A stretch of 64,000 nucleotides of DNA from Eucommia ulmoides (Eukaryota; Streptophyta; Magnoliopsida; Garryales; Eucommiaceae), in NCBI GenBank assembly GCA_016647705.1, contig CM028340.1, forward strand, positions 14,461,001 through 14,525,000. The letters are read 5' to 3'. The position numbers and the translations under genes are program-made. Every line of letters begins with the position of its first letter. The stretch's first letter is position 1. Positions 48,697 through 59,388 of this stretch are shown in pieces. Below the pieces are notes generated by a model. That model did not search any database. It worked only from the letters and a program-made list of their open reading frames with translations, and was not told the DNA's origin.

Positions 48697-49374
48697 AGAT
48701 GGATGAGAAAAATGCAAAGAAAATATTAAAAGATTTAGAAAACCAGTAACTTCCTAGAAGGGAAAATCTTACCGTTCTTAGTATTTTCTTCAATATCTGG
48801 CACTAGTAGACCCAAAGCCCGATAGAAATAGCGGCAATAAAACATTGAATCTAGTAGTTCATTGATGTTCTTGTACTCCGTCTCCCACATAATGTTTCTC
48901 TATTGTTTGATCGAAGCACTTGGCTGAACTCTTTTTCTGCTAACCTTTTCTGAGATTGTTTAAAGAACCAAAACAAGAGAAAAGGAAAAAAATAGTCAAA
49001 ATATTAAAGAAAGACTGTGTAATCGGCAAATCAATCACAAATGAAGACATTCTTACCTACAACACCCTATTCCTTGGGAATGGGGTTAACTCCCTTGTCA
49101 TTGAGATGGAACTCCCATCATGTTCCTCCCAAGAAGAAATATTGGGGCTTCTAGTTCTTCACTAAGTCCCCAAGACTGGAGAGAAACTACCTCTAAGAAG
49201 CAACATAACACCACCCCTTCCGTAGCACATGGATTTGAAAACATAGAGACTTAAACAAGTCCAGGGATGGATCAAGTCCCTCGGCCTTGAAAATGATAAA
49301 TGAATCCACAAATGCCCAGATGTAGTTTGGAGCAAGCTGTGACGGACACAGCCTGTACTTCGCACAAAGGGTTT

Positions 49375-49905
49375 GAATCCACGGATGGATCTAAAACCAC
49401 AGGCCACTACACAAATGTTCCATGTATACTGTAATAAAACCCTCTAGATGGGCACAAGCCCTATCCTCAAGGAGAGAGAGACGAGTTTCCACCCATTCTG
49501 GGATGGCGTATTTGCTCCGGGCCTCCCAGATTTTCTTCTCCGTTATCATCAATTCGATCCTCCAAACGGGACTTTTCCCCAGAATATCCTCCCATGATTC
49601 GGCCTTGTCCTCCACATAAATGTTCCACATACCATGGTTCGAATCCATGGATGGACTGGAAACCACAGATCACCACACAAATATTCCATGTACACTGTAA
49701 TAAAACCCTTTGGAGGGGCGCAAGCCTTATCCTTAGGGAGAGGAAGACGAGTTTCCACCCCTTCTGGGATGGCGTATTTGCTTTGGCCCTCTCGGATTTT
49801 GTTCTCCGACATCATAGATTTGATCCTCTAAATGGGACTCTCCCCCAGAATAATATCCTCTTATGATTCGGCCTCATCCTCTAGGCCTAGGTTTTCCTCC
49901 ATGAT
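49375..49905. repeat. 266-bp tandem duplication inside antisense ORF of B
   Basis: Units start GAATCCACGGATGGATC (49375) and GAATCCATGGATGGACTGG (49641). Both contain CCATGTA(T/C)ACTGTAATAAA and TTCTGGGATGGCGTATTTGC. Roughly 85% alike by eye, so it is an old duplication. Confidence 0.85.
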
Positions 49906-50089
49906 GGGGCCATTGGTAGGCCCCACACCATCTCCGTCGTCATGACGGCTAGAGGGTTTAATAGCACCCGAAGACCCTGCCCGTTCCTTTAGGCGGGGAG
50001 GAAAAGCCAGTAGAGGGTCAATCTATTGAAGATGAGAAAGGTTTAGGGCCTGCCCAGGGGTGGCAGACCCCGATGCAGACTCAAAAATA

Positions 50090-50130
50090 GAAGAAGAAGA
50101 AAAAGAAGAAGAAGAAGAAGAAGAAGAAGA
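50090..50130. repeat. (GAA)n microsatellite
   Basis: About ten GAA/AGA triplets. On the minus strand it codes the Ser-rich start of the antisense ORF. Confidence 0.95.
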
Positions 50131-50302
50131 ATACATTTTAGAAAAAGAGATAAGTTACCTGCTGGAAAGGTTGGTGCTCCAAAGGTCGCGAAAAAGTAAA
50201 AAAGGAACTCAGGGTACCTCCTTTATATAGAAGGGAACCCGTCCACTCCAACTGTTACACCTGATAATGCCTTGGAGACGCTTGGGACTGGAGGGCTACA
50301 AA

Positions 50303-51364
50303 TGAGTGTAAAATTGGTCACTCTAACGCAACTAACTGGAGACCACCACGTGTCCACAACTTCCCACAAAGGTCAAGTCACGCCAAAGACTAAGTTTGAG
50401 AATTATGCCAAGTAGAGGAATGTCTCCATTTGTTCCAGCTATCTCAAAGGCTTCAACACCTTCCAGCAAGAGCTGGCAAGCCATCACCGTGATGGGAGAC
50501 CCTTCCCCATCTCGTCACTCTCCGCAGCAACATCACTCACCCTATAAATCAGTTCCTCAAGACTCCTCAGGAAAGGCCCCCCTTCTCGTCTCTGGTTATC
50601 CGAGAAAGGGGGCAAAAAGGTTCGTATGATTTCTCCTTCCATCTCCGGTTATCTGGGAAGGTCAAGAATCAAACTCCTTATCTTGGCTCTAGTAGGGTTG
50701 TGTCTTTTTTAGTTTATGAGGTGGTTTAATTTCCCATTCGCAAATATCCTTAAATATTTTCCCTAAATATCCTAAAATATCTCCTAAATATCCCCATAGC
50801 TCACTTCCCCAACCAAAATATCACCAAATATCCCCCAATATGGTCAAGATAAGAGTCCCTTGGCACCCTTTTATTGGCCATCTCCCAAGTTGGAATATTG
50901 ATGTGATGTGAAGAGACACTAATCTATATTTTAGCCCTAAACTAATTTCTTCCTTACCTATATATAGGAGGGCATACAATTGCCCAAACGTAGATGCTTT
51001 TTACCTACTCTTCTCGGCAATTTCTCTAGAAACTTTTCCCCCCGTATGCTGATTCTCATGCCGGAGAGAACACTCTAGGATCATCCTTACAAGTCTTTTG
51101 TGCAGGTTTCCAGGTGTTCCCCATCTCGGAACAACTCCATTCCAAGCTCTAACTCACTTTTACAAGGATCACAAGGTGTTTCGAACCCCCCCATTCTCGG
51201 CCAAGAAGGCTTTGGGCCCCTATCAATACGGGTCTCCCCCACTCGGCCATGGACTCCTTCACTGATTAGAAGCTCCACGGATTGCAGATCTCTATTCCAA
51301 ACCTCTCCAATTTATTCAAGACTGATCGGACCATACCGTTGTAGTCTACCAAAATTTGACATCA
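50303..51364 (+). repeat. Element B 3' LTR (1062 bp)
   Basis: Starts TGAGTGTAAAATTGGTCAC after a weak purine tract (GGGACTGGAGGGCTACAAA) and ends ATTTGACATCA. Matches 20445-21472 along its length with roughly 10% difference by eye, plus an extra stretch near 50735-50790. CTATATATAGG TATA box near 50960. Confidence 0.85.
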
Positions 51365-51580
51365 ATAATAAACATTAAATTTATAAAATTAAATTAAAGA
51401 AATATTTTAAAACCAAAAATATAATATACGAAAATCATGGACATTAATTTACAAAAACTATGAAAATAATAGATAGACATTGAATATATGAAAATTATAG
51501 AAATAATGTATTGTCATTAAATTTAGTAATAATACTGAACATTTAATTTATAGAAATTAAATTGAAGAAATAATATTAAA
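51365..51580. repeat. AT-rich tandem repeat, right piece
   Basis: Continues the array at 19487-20444 after element B (ACATTAAATTTATAAAATTA, ATGGACATTAATTTAC, AATAATACTGAACATTTAAT). Confidence 0.65.
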
Positions 51581-52657
51581 GTATGTTTGGGAACAAAGCG
51601 TTGTTTGGGAATATTTTCACCGAATTAGATACATGGAGAGATAAGGTGGAAGCTCTTGATTTGATTTTACTAGATGGATAGTTTGATTCAACAACTTTTG
51701 GATCTTAAAAATGGGATCTTAAAAATGCTAAAGATAATTTGTCCCGTTGTTTGTTGAACGAGGAAATTCATTGGAAGCAAAAATCCCAGGAAAAATGGCT
51801 TCAGGAGGGGGATAAAAATACGCATTATTTTCATGCTTTTGTTAAAGAGAAACATAAACCTCTTAATCTCGCAGCGATAAAAAATGACGAGATGGAGTCT
51901 TTTGCGGTCTCATGTGTTTCATAGGGAGGCCATTGACTTTTATAAAAATCTGTATTCTACTGGCTCTACTAATATTCAGGAAAATTTGCCAGAGGTTTTT
52001 CCCCCCCTCTTGTGTTTGAGTCTGTTAACGATGACCTTTTAAGGTTGTTTACTGTGTAGAAGAGATCAAAGAAGTGGTGTGGCATATTGAAGTTGATAGT
52101 GCCCTATGTCTCGATTCATTTTCCTCGTCTTTATTCTAGTTTGTGTGGGACATAATTGTTAAGGATGTCGTTGAGGCTGCTAATGACTTCTTGAAGGGTA
52201 GTAAACATCCGGATACATTTATTAGCACTCTTCTAGTGCTGATTCCCAAGAAGACTAATCTGTCCTCTCTTAGTGATTTTCGTCCTATAAACCTCTATAA
52301 CGTGGTTTACAAGAATTTTTCAAAGGCTTTAGCTAACAGGTTGACGCTTATTTTAGTTTCTCTGATTTCGACTAAAAAATATGGTTTTGTTAAGGCTAGA
52401 TCTATTGTTGAAGCGATGGGTTTAGCCCAAGAATTAACTAAGGATCTGGGTAAAAAGGTTCATGCTAATAACATCATTTTTAAGCTTGACATGATGAAAG
52501 CATACGACAGATTGGAATGGAATTTTTTGTTTGAAGTTCTTCGTAAGTTTGGTTTCCATGAAGCCTTTATTTCAGTTATTAAGGAATGTGTTTCCAGCAT
52601 CCAATTTTCGGTGCTCTTTCAAGGGGTTTACAAGGGTCATTTCACTAGCGGGATAGG
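51581..52657 (+). pseudogene. L1-type LINE fragment: reverse transcriptase, truncated both sides
   Basis: Frames give HWKQKSQEKWLQEGDKNTHY and FHAFVKEKHK (51770-51860), then, after breaks, WDIIVKDVVEAANDFLKG, LLVLIPKKTNLSSLSDFRPI, FSKALANRLTLILVSLIS and FKLDMMKAYDRLEWNFLFEV (52143-52540). These are the pre-RT and RT motifs of plant L1 LINEs. The A motif (FKLDM-x-KAYDR) is present. Sequence stops at SGIG, before the catalytic FADD motif, where element H begins. The endonuclease part is absent on the left. Confidence 0.85.
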
Positions 52658-53937
52658 TGGTAGAGCATAAATACGTCGTTACTTTCACCGCAAGAGTACG
52701 GGTCAAGTTTTAGTATAATGGGAAGAGTAGGGGTTGTCGTATCCATAGGGATTGGTGTAGATTATCGTTGACTACCGTAATTGTCATAACCTAACTTTAT
52801 TTAGGCGATAAAAAATAGGTTTTTATAAATAATATACTGAATTAATTAACTAATTAAACTAATAAATCTAATATACTAATATTAACGTTTATGAGAGTAA
52901 ATTGTCAAGGGATTAACTTCATCCACTTACACGTGTTCGTTTCAACTTAATTTACATTAACAACATTCATCTTATCCGACAATCTTGGTATCGAAATCTC
53001 ATTCACTACCCCTTCCGTGTGTAAAGTGAATGAATATCTCAATTCGTGTCAACGTCGAAATTTCCCTCGAGCGTTTATATGACACTTGGTCACATGAGTC
53101 TCTTCCCAACATCACGGATTGCACACTTTCTAATGCCCTTCCAGGTCATTAGATCATCGCGTTGTGTTTAAACCCTAGTCTGAATCTGGGGTTACCATTA
53201 ACAAAACATCAATTTTATATAAACAATGTTTACATGAAGTCAATCAAGCCCTAGACAATATATGTTTAGCTACACATGGACATAGCTCTAAAGACAACTA
53301 AATACAAGCTAAATATATACAAAACAAACAACCAAACTAAGAAATAAAAGTGAAAAACAAGGAGACTAGCCGTTATCCGAAGATTTGTCGCTAAAACCGC
53401 TCCGACAACGTTTCCTCCTCTAGGCCTTGATGATCATCTCTTGGTTGGATGTGCCTTGGAGCTCTCAAGACTCCCGAAAATGTCTACTATGTGTTTGGGG
53501 GAGAAGAGACGATATTTATAGGATTCAAAATATCTCAAAATATCCAAAAATATTCTAAAAGATCTGGCACTAACCGCTGCAGTGGTGGAGAGGTCGTTTG
53601 GTTTCTGGTAGGTGACCGCAGCAGCGGTGGAGCTCTCTACATTTTGACCGCTACAGCGGTGGTTTCACCACTGAAATAGTGGAGCTTTTAACAATTCTCT
53701 TTATTTTCATCACTGCAGTAGTAGATGCAGGTTCATGATATTGACATTTTTGCCATTTTTCTCCATCGTTCTTCCACCGACTGGCTCATTTATGAACCGT
53801 TTTAGTCCATTTTTACCCCAAATACCTGATTTATGACAAAATAAATAAAAATATATTAAAACATTAAAAAATGCTATAAAAATACTCAAAAACTACCAAA
53901 ATCGGCTTGGGAATATATAGACAAATTACACCTATCA
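52658..53937 (-). repeat. Element H 3' LTR (1280 bp)
   Basis: Plus-strand ends TGGTAGAGCATAAATACG and TTACACCTATCA. Palindromes ACCGCTGCAGTGGTGG near 53573, then near 53614, 53646, 53666 and 53709. The adjacent polypurine tract is the complement of ATACCCCCAAACTTAG. Confidence 0.85.
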
Positions 53938-55380
53938 AATACCCCCAAACTTAGAATGTTGCTAGTCCTCGAGCAAAACACTCACACTAAAATAAAAAAC
54001 ACAACTAAATAACTAACAAAAGAACTAAACACGAATAAAAACACAAACTACCTAAACATAACGATATGCGAGTTTTGAATTCAGATTTTGACTAAAACAT
54101 TTTCCCTCAACAACCCCCAATCATATCGAGTTCAGGAGTAAAACGTACCATGTGATGTTGTAGAATTTTGACATTCAATAATGGTAAACGCCATTCTAGA
54201 TCCTTTCAACGTGTGTGTGCGAAAACTCAATTATATAACTATCTAACGAATCGATTGGATTATTCACCAACGAATTTCATGACTTATACCATAAAGGATT
54301 AGGATTTCCAAATGCTTGATTGGGTTCCACTCTCCACTAATGTATGCTTGGAAGTTCAAAAAGATCAATAGGACTTGGTTCGGTTTTGGAACATGGCCAA
54401 GGGTATATCGGGAATATAAAACAGGTTAACGTTGTTAACTTAATGATACCCAAGGCACAACGCTTGGCACACAATCACTCTCGATTTTATAATTTCACGG
54501 GTGTGGTTAAAAGGAAAGAAAAATTACAAGTGAATACTCGAATACCGAACCAATCAAAAGTTCACCCAAAACTCAACCGCTAACTTCAAGTAGTATACAC
54601 GAATGCTAACTTGATTCACTCAAATTGTGCCTTCGGTTCAATGATATAGGTTTGAAAAAAAAGTTCAATTGGCCAGGGTATTTGTTACGTGTTCAGAATT
54701 GAAATGGCTAATTGGCTTCTACATGGTAACGAGGGAAAAAACTATATTGTATGGTAAGTTTCAAAGGCTCAAGCGATCAAATGAATACCTAAATCATATC
54801 TCTTGAACTACCTCGCCTAGGATTTTGCCTCAATTTTTCCCCAATCAGGTTCTAGAATCCTTAAAATTGTCATGAGTTTGGCTAATGGATAATTGGCCTC
54901 AAATCAATTGAATAACTATACATTGAGTCAACGTGCTCGTGCAAATTGAGATCCATAATAACTTTTACCAAAACTCATTGTCAAGCACACAGAATACACA
55001 TGAATGAGCATTACCCTTTTCCTCAACAAACAATCAGGGGATAATATTATCATCGGGTAATGGCTCAGATGAACGCAAAACTCAGCACATGCAACAACTA
55101 CTACAAACATAAACACATTTAAACTAATCTAAACAATAATGAAAACAATTAAACAATAAAACATATTAACATACTACACATCACCCTCAAACTTAAAACG
55201 GTCAGTGTTCAGAATATCCCAATTATCAATCTCAACATTTGAAATAAAGCATACCGACGAAGGGGGTTTAGAACACGTACCTGGGAAGTGAGACATTCTC
55301 TCCTCTGAATGAATTTGGCGATGATGGATCTAATTTATTTTAGAACCTTGGGTTGCCTCCCAAGAAGCGCTTGATTTAAG
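53938..55380 (-). other. Element H noncoding interior
   Basis: Polypurine tract, then sequence matching E 14700-16170 and D in reverse, including TTGCTAGTCCTCGAGCAAAA at 53960 and CATCATCGGGTAATGGCTCA. No coding signal. Confidence 0.6.
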
Positions 55381-55439
55381 GTCTTCGTCTTGAAAAAGAG
55401 AAGGGCTCGTCAAAGAGTGGCTTTCGCCCATAGTATGTG

Positions 55440-56385
55440 TCATACAACACTACGTATGAGTCTTGATTCTTAACACCCTCAAGCTTGGTGACATGTGGCA
55501 TTGTTTAGCTCGCGCTTTTAACTTGAATCAACGCCTTTTCTTGTGCTTGGTTACCTTGGATGAACGATGCAAAAGACGGTGAAGCACAAGTGAGCCACAT
55601 CGAATCCTCGTAGATTTGATCGTCTTGGATCAGTGGTGGCATCACAATGTGGATCTCTAATAGTGAAGAATCAGAATCTTAGATCTACGTTTAGGTTGTC
55701 TCCTCATTCGAATAATCATCAGTGAATGCTCCCAAGATCCTTCCGCTCGTATCCGGTTCCTCGTGGTGGCTTTTAATGCATGTGGCATTTGTGACTCTCA
55801 GTGCCACCACTTCTGACTCGGCCTCAATTAAGTAGATAAATTGATCGACTTGCATCTGAAGAGACATTACGGTCGCATCGATTTCGGCGTAGACAGTCTC
55901 AATATTGTCAAGACAATCTTCATGCTCATTAATTTGGTTATTCATTTCCCTCCAAAATTCCCGAGTCTCCTCCATAAATTCAGCAAACATGGTTTCCAAT
56001 ACGGGGAAAGACTCCTCCTGTTGGTCCGGGATATTAATTCATGGCGGCGAAACGGGAGAACTATCCCCCATGCTTTGGTAGCTTGTTGAATAATTCCAAC
56101 AGTGAAAATCATACTCCTCCATGTTTTCCAACAACTGATAGGCTTCGTCCGTAGTTAGTTAGTCAAAAGAGGTGGTATCATTTTCTCCTTCAACACAATT
56201 TCTTGTTGCGGCTAGTAACCCATCAAGGAAGTTCAGTAGTTGACACTCTCTCGGGAAATGATAATTCAAAAATCAGAACAACAACTCCTTGTATCGATCC
56301 CAAGCATAATAAAATGGCTCAGAATCTCGTTGAAAGAAATACAAAAACACTTGTTGATTTAGCATCTTCAAGTACCCTGCATGAA
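55440..56385 (-). pseudogene. Element H shortened gag remnant
   Basis: The antisense of 56385-56215 encodes a worn capsid start like that of E (FQRDSEPFYYAWDRYKEL region). 55999-55691 is open for 102 codons with FWREMNNQINEHEDCLDNIE and MQVDQFIYLIEAESE, homologous to the second gag frame of E and to gag of G. The part nearer 55440 matches the third frame of E. Frames are broken between parts. Confidence 0.65.
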
Positions 56386-56487
56386 AAATAAAAAAACAAA
56401 CTACAAACAAATATTATAAACAAAATAAATGTCTAAATTAAAATCAAGCTACTTACTCATAATATCAACAACAATCTAAAAACCAAT

Positions 56488-56510
56488 CCCCGGCAACAGC
56501 GCCAAAAACT
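56488..56510 (-). other. Element H primer-binding site
   Basis: Minus strand reads AGTTTTTGGCGCTGTTGCCG followed by GGG, directly next to the 5' LTR; nearly identical to the site of E. Confidence 0.85.
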
Positions 56511-57669
56511 TGGTAGCACGTAAATACGTCGCTACTTTCACTACAAGTGTATGGGTCAAGTTTCAGTATAATGGGAAGAGTAGGGGTTGTTGTATCCACA
56601 ATGATTGATGTAGATTATCGTTGAGTACCGTAATTATCATAACGTAACTTTATTTAGGTGATAAAAATAGGTTTTTCTAAATAACATACTAAATTAATTA
56701 ACTAATTAAACTAATAAATCTAATATACTAATATTAACGTTTATGAGAGTAAATTGTCAAGGGATTAACTTCGTTCACTTAGACGTGTTTGTTTCAATAT
56801 AATTTACATTAACAACATTCATCCTATCTGACAATCTCGGTATCAAAATCTCATTCACTACCTCTCCCGAGTGTAAAGTGAATGAATATGTGACTTCGTG
56901 TCAACGCCGAAGTCCTCCTCAAGTATCTATACGACACTTGGTCATATGAGTCTCACCCCAACGTCACGGATTGCACACTTTCTAATGCCCTCCTGGGTCA
57001 TTAGATCGTCACGTTGTATTTAAACCCTAGTCCGAATCCGGAGTTACCTCTTCCGAGTGTTAAACCCCGTATTCTCAGTATATCATAACAAGAAAATAAA
57101 CGTGGAATAATGGCAAACAAAATTGGATAAACATGAACAGCCATTAACAGAACATCGATTTTATATAAACAATGTTTATATGAAGTCAATCAAGCCCTAG
57201 ACAATATATGTTTTGCTACATATGGTCATAACACTAAATAAAACTAAATACAAGCTAAACATATACAAAACAACCAACCGAACTAAGAAATAAAAGCGAA
57301 AAATGATGAGACTAGCCGTTATCCGAAGATCCATTGCTAAAACTGTTCCGAGAACGTTTCCTTCTCTTGGCCTTGATGATCTTCTGTATGTTGGATGTAC
57401 CTTGGAGCTCTCAAGACTCCTTAAAATGTCTATTATTTGTTTGGGGGAGAAGATATAATATTTATAGGATTCAAAATATCTTAAAATATCCTAAAAGATA
57501 TGGCGCTTAACCATTGCAGCGGTGGAGAGGTCGTGTAGGTTTCTGGCGGGTGACCGCTGCAGTGGTGGAGCTCTCTGTATTTTGACCGCTGCAGTGGTGG
57601 TTTCACCGCTGCAACGTTGGAGCTTTCAGCAACTCTCTATATTTTCACCGCTGCAGCGGTGGATGCAGG
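56511..57669 (-). repeat. Element H 5' LTR, truncated at its outer end
   Basis: Starts TGGTAGCACGTAAATACG and runs parallel to 52658-53727, then stops at GATGCAG. Five palindromes (57510, 57552, 57583, 57604, 57646), the last a perfect CACCGCTGCAGCGGTG. About 210 bp of the outer LTR, including the TGATAGG terminus, is missing. Confidence 0.8.
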
Positions 57670-59388
57670 TATAAGACCCCGATTTCTTAGAGACAAATAG
57701 TTTTGGTTGCATTTTTATAATATTTCGAAAATAGCAGGGAGGATTTTGAAATCAAAGATGTAATTTAAAAGTTTAGGGGACCAAATTGTAAACTTTCAAA
57801 AATATTAAAATAAAATTTGTTTTAATTTATAAACTTAACTAAAATGAAGGGGGTTTAAGTGCAATTATATATATACTATAATTATAGAAAGAGAAGTAGT
57901 GGAGACGAGGGTCGGGCCCTTTTTATCAACACACACCCACATATATGTATATATACATACACATGCATTCATCCACACACGTTAGAGAGGGGAGAAGGGT
58001 CGAGAAGAATCAAGAAAACGGAGAAGGGGAGTCAGTAGCCCAATTTCTAACAATATATATATATATAGCAAATCACAGAGGGAGGAAACAAAATAGAAAT
58101 AGAAACAGAATCAGAGAAGATGAAATAGAGAGAGAAGAGAACCGGAGGAGAGAGAGAAAAGATCGGCGGGCGTATATCGTCGTCGGCATAGGTATTTGGG
58201 TAATCGTCGCCGCCTTCGGTAAATGTGTGTGTGTGATTCCTCTATTTGTTTTAGTGTGGGTGGGGTCGTTCTATCGCCGGTGGTGACGATGATCGTGTAC
58301 ATGATGTGTGTGTGTTGTCCGTCTAATCGACGACGGGGTCGTCTACTCCGGTGGGATGTCGCCGGCGGTAGGTTAGAGAGAGAGAACTCACCAGCGGTGT
58401 GGGTTTTAGTTGGTGGTATGTGTGTGTGATCATCGCCGGTAGTGGGTGTGCTGTGTGCATGCGTGTATGTGTGAGTGTGCGCTCCGGAGTGTGTGTATGT
58501 GTGTCGCCGTCGGTTATTTTGGCCGGCGGTAAGTGAGAAATAGAGAGAGAAAGAAATGGGTGTTGCGTGTGTGCCGTGATCAGTGTGTGTTGTGTGTGCC
58601 GTATGTGTGTTTGGGTTGGGGGTGAAGATCGGCGAAAGGAGGAAGTGTTGGCCGGTGTTGAGGTGGTGCGGCCGGAGCTCCAAACTGGAACAGAGACCGT
58701 AAAGTAGAAACCGAAACAGAGAAAGAGGAAAGAAAGAAAAGAAAAGAAAAAAAAAAAGGGGGAAGGAAAGAAGGGAAAAGCAGAAATTACGCAAACCCCC
58801 CAGTAGAATTCAAAAATCCATCTCGCGACAGAAGGAAAATCCGGGAGAGGTAGAATTCCGAACTTTCTTAATATATGAATTTAATTGTCTCGTGGGTGAT
58901 TATGAAACTAATTATTAGCATTGAAATGTCAAAAACAAAGATAATAAATAATGAGACCGTTAATATGAACAAAGTTTATATAAGTAAACCGAAACGGAAC
59001 AATGTTAATTTAATGATAATATTCCAAAAGAAAAGACAGGAAATAGGAAATTAAGGAAATTAGGGTTGCATGGCGTGATTTGGGTGTTTTTATACAAAAT
59101 ATTAATTTAAGCCTTGTCGCTATTAGGTTCGCAGGTACCGGAGTACCGGTAGGGAATAAGCGGTCAAGTCTATGAAACGGATATTCAGGTGAGTGTACTG
59201 TCTTCTTGCCAAACTATTTTTATATCTATATATGATAGAAAATAGTTGTATTTACATTAGATGTTTTTTTAAAATTTTGCGGATCAAGTAGGTTTTGGGT
59301 GAGTTGGTAAAAAGGGATTTTCGTGAGATTACGATGGTTTTCGAAAAGAAGGTAAAAATGGTTTTTCTTCGGACTGCAAAATCAGTTA
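57670..59388 (+). repeat. Fragment I: 5' part of a Tekay-like LTR related to LTR A
   Basis: Starts TATAAGACCCCGATTT (LTR A: TGTAAGACCCTGATTT). It shares ATATTTCGAAAATA, the TG-rich block (58215-58620), GA-rich sequence, and CAGGTGAGTGTACTGTCTTC (59186; LTR A 6028) up to about 59388. The rest of the LTR, including the hairpin array, is absent. It is diverged from A, so a separate subfamily. The 227-codon minus-strand frame at 58111-58794 is a Thr/His-rich product of the TG repeats. Confidence 0.75.

Larger units (their letters stand above)
48702..50136 (-). pseudogene. Element B antisense extra ORF, N-terminal part
   Basis: The minus-strand ATG at 50136 starts MYSSSSSSSSSS, the Ser run being encoded by a TTC/TCT microsatellite, followed by SIFESASGSATPGQAL and then stops. 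Further down (about 49350-49200) a frame gives LAPNYIWAFVDSFIIFKAEG and LFKSLCFQIHVLRKGWCYV. From memory this resembles the conserved region of Tat-lineage extra ORFs and plant gypsy-type transposon proteins. A 266-bp tandem duplication (49375-49905) lies inside. The ORF continues at 37271 beyond element G. Function unknown. Confidence 0.6.
20445..51364 (+). mobile_element. Element B: Ty3/gypsy Tat-lineage retrotransposon, about 12.5 kb without its insertions
   Basis: Order: 5' LTR, primer-binding site, gag, [C+D insertion], protease, RT, RNase H, second RNase H, integrase, spacer, antisense extra ORF split by G, 3' LTR. The H-x-D-x-G-H zinc knuckle, the second RNase H after RT-RH, and an extra antisense ORF between pol and the 3' LTR are hallmarks of the Tat lineage (Grande, Retand, Ogre relatives). 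Flanks are ATAAA (left) and ATAAT (right), a 4/5 match. Several stops and lost catalytic residues show that it is inactive. Confidence 0.85.
52658..57669 (-). mobile_element. Element H: gag-only Athila-like element (family of D and E), right LTR truncated
   Basis: The 3' LTR is at 52658-53937 and the 5' LTR at 56511-57669; the interior is 2.57 kb. The interior has primer site, shortened gag and the shared noncoding region, no pol. The 5' LTR is cut at 57669, where an intact LTR start of fragment I begins. No TSD can be tested because the outer flank is lost. On the left it abuts the LINE RT. Confidence 0.75.

Noticed and set aside
20445..51364. One giant intact retrotransposon of 31 kb
   Set aside because: The length is due to nested insertions C, D and G, which have their own LTRs and target duplications.
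58111..58794. 227-codon minus-strand open frame
   Set aside because: A Thr/His/Arg-rich product of TG and GA repeats in LTR fragment I, with no domain and no conservation in the matching LTR A frame.
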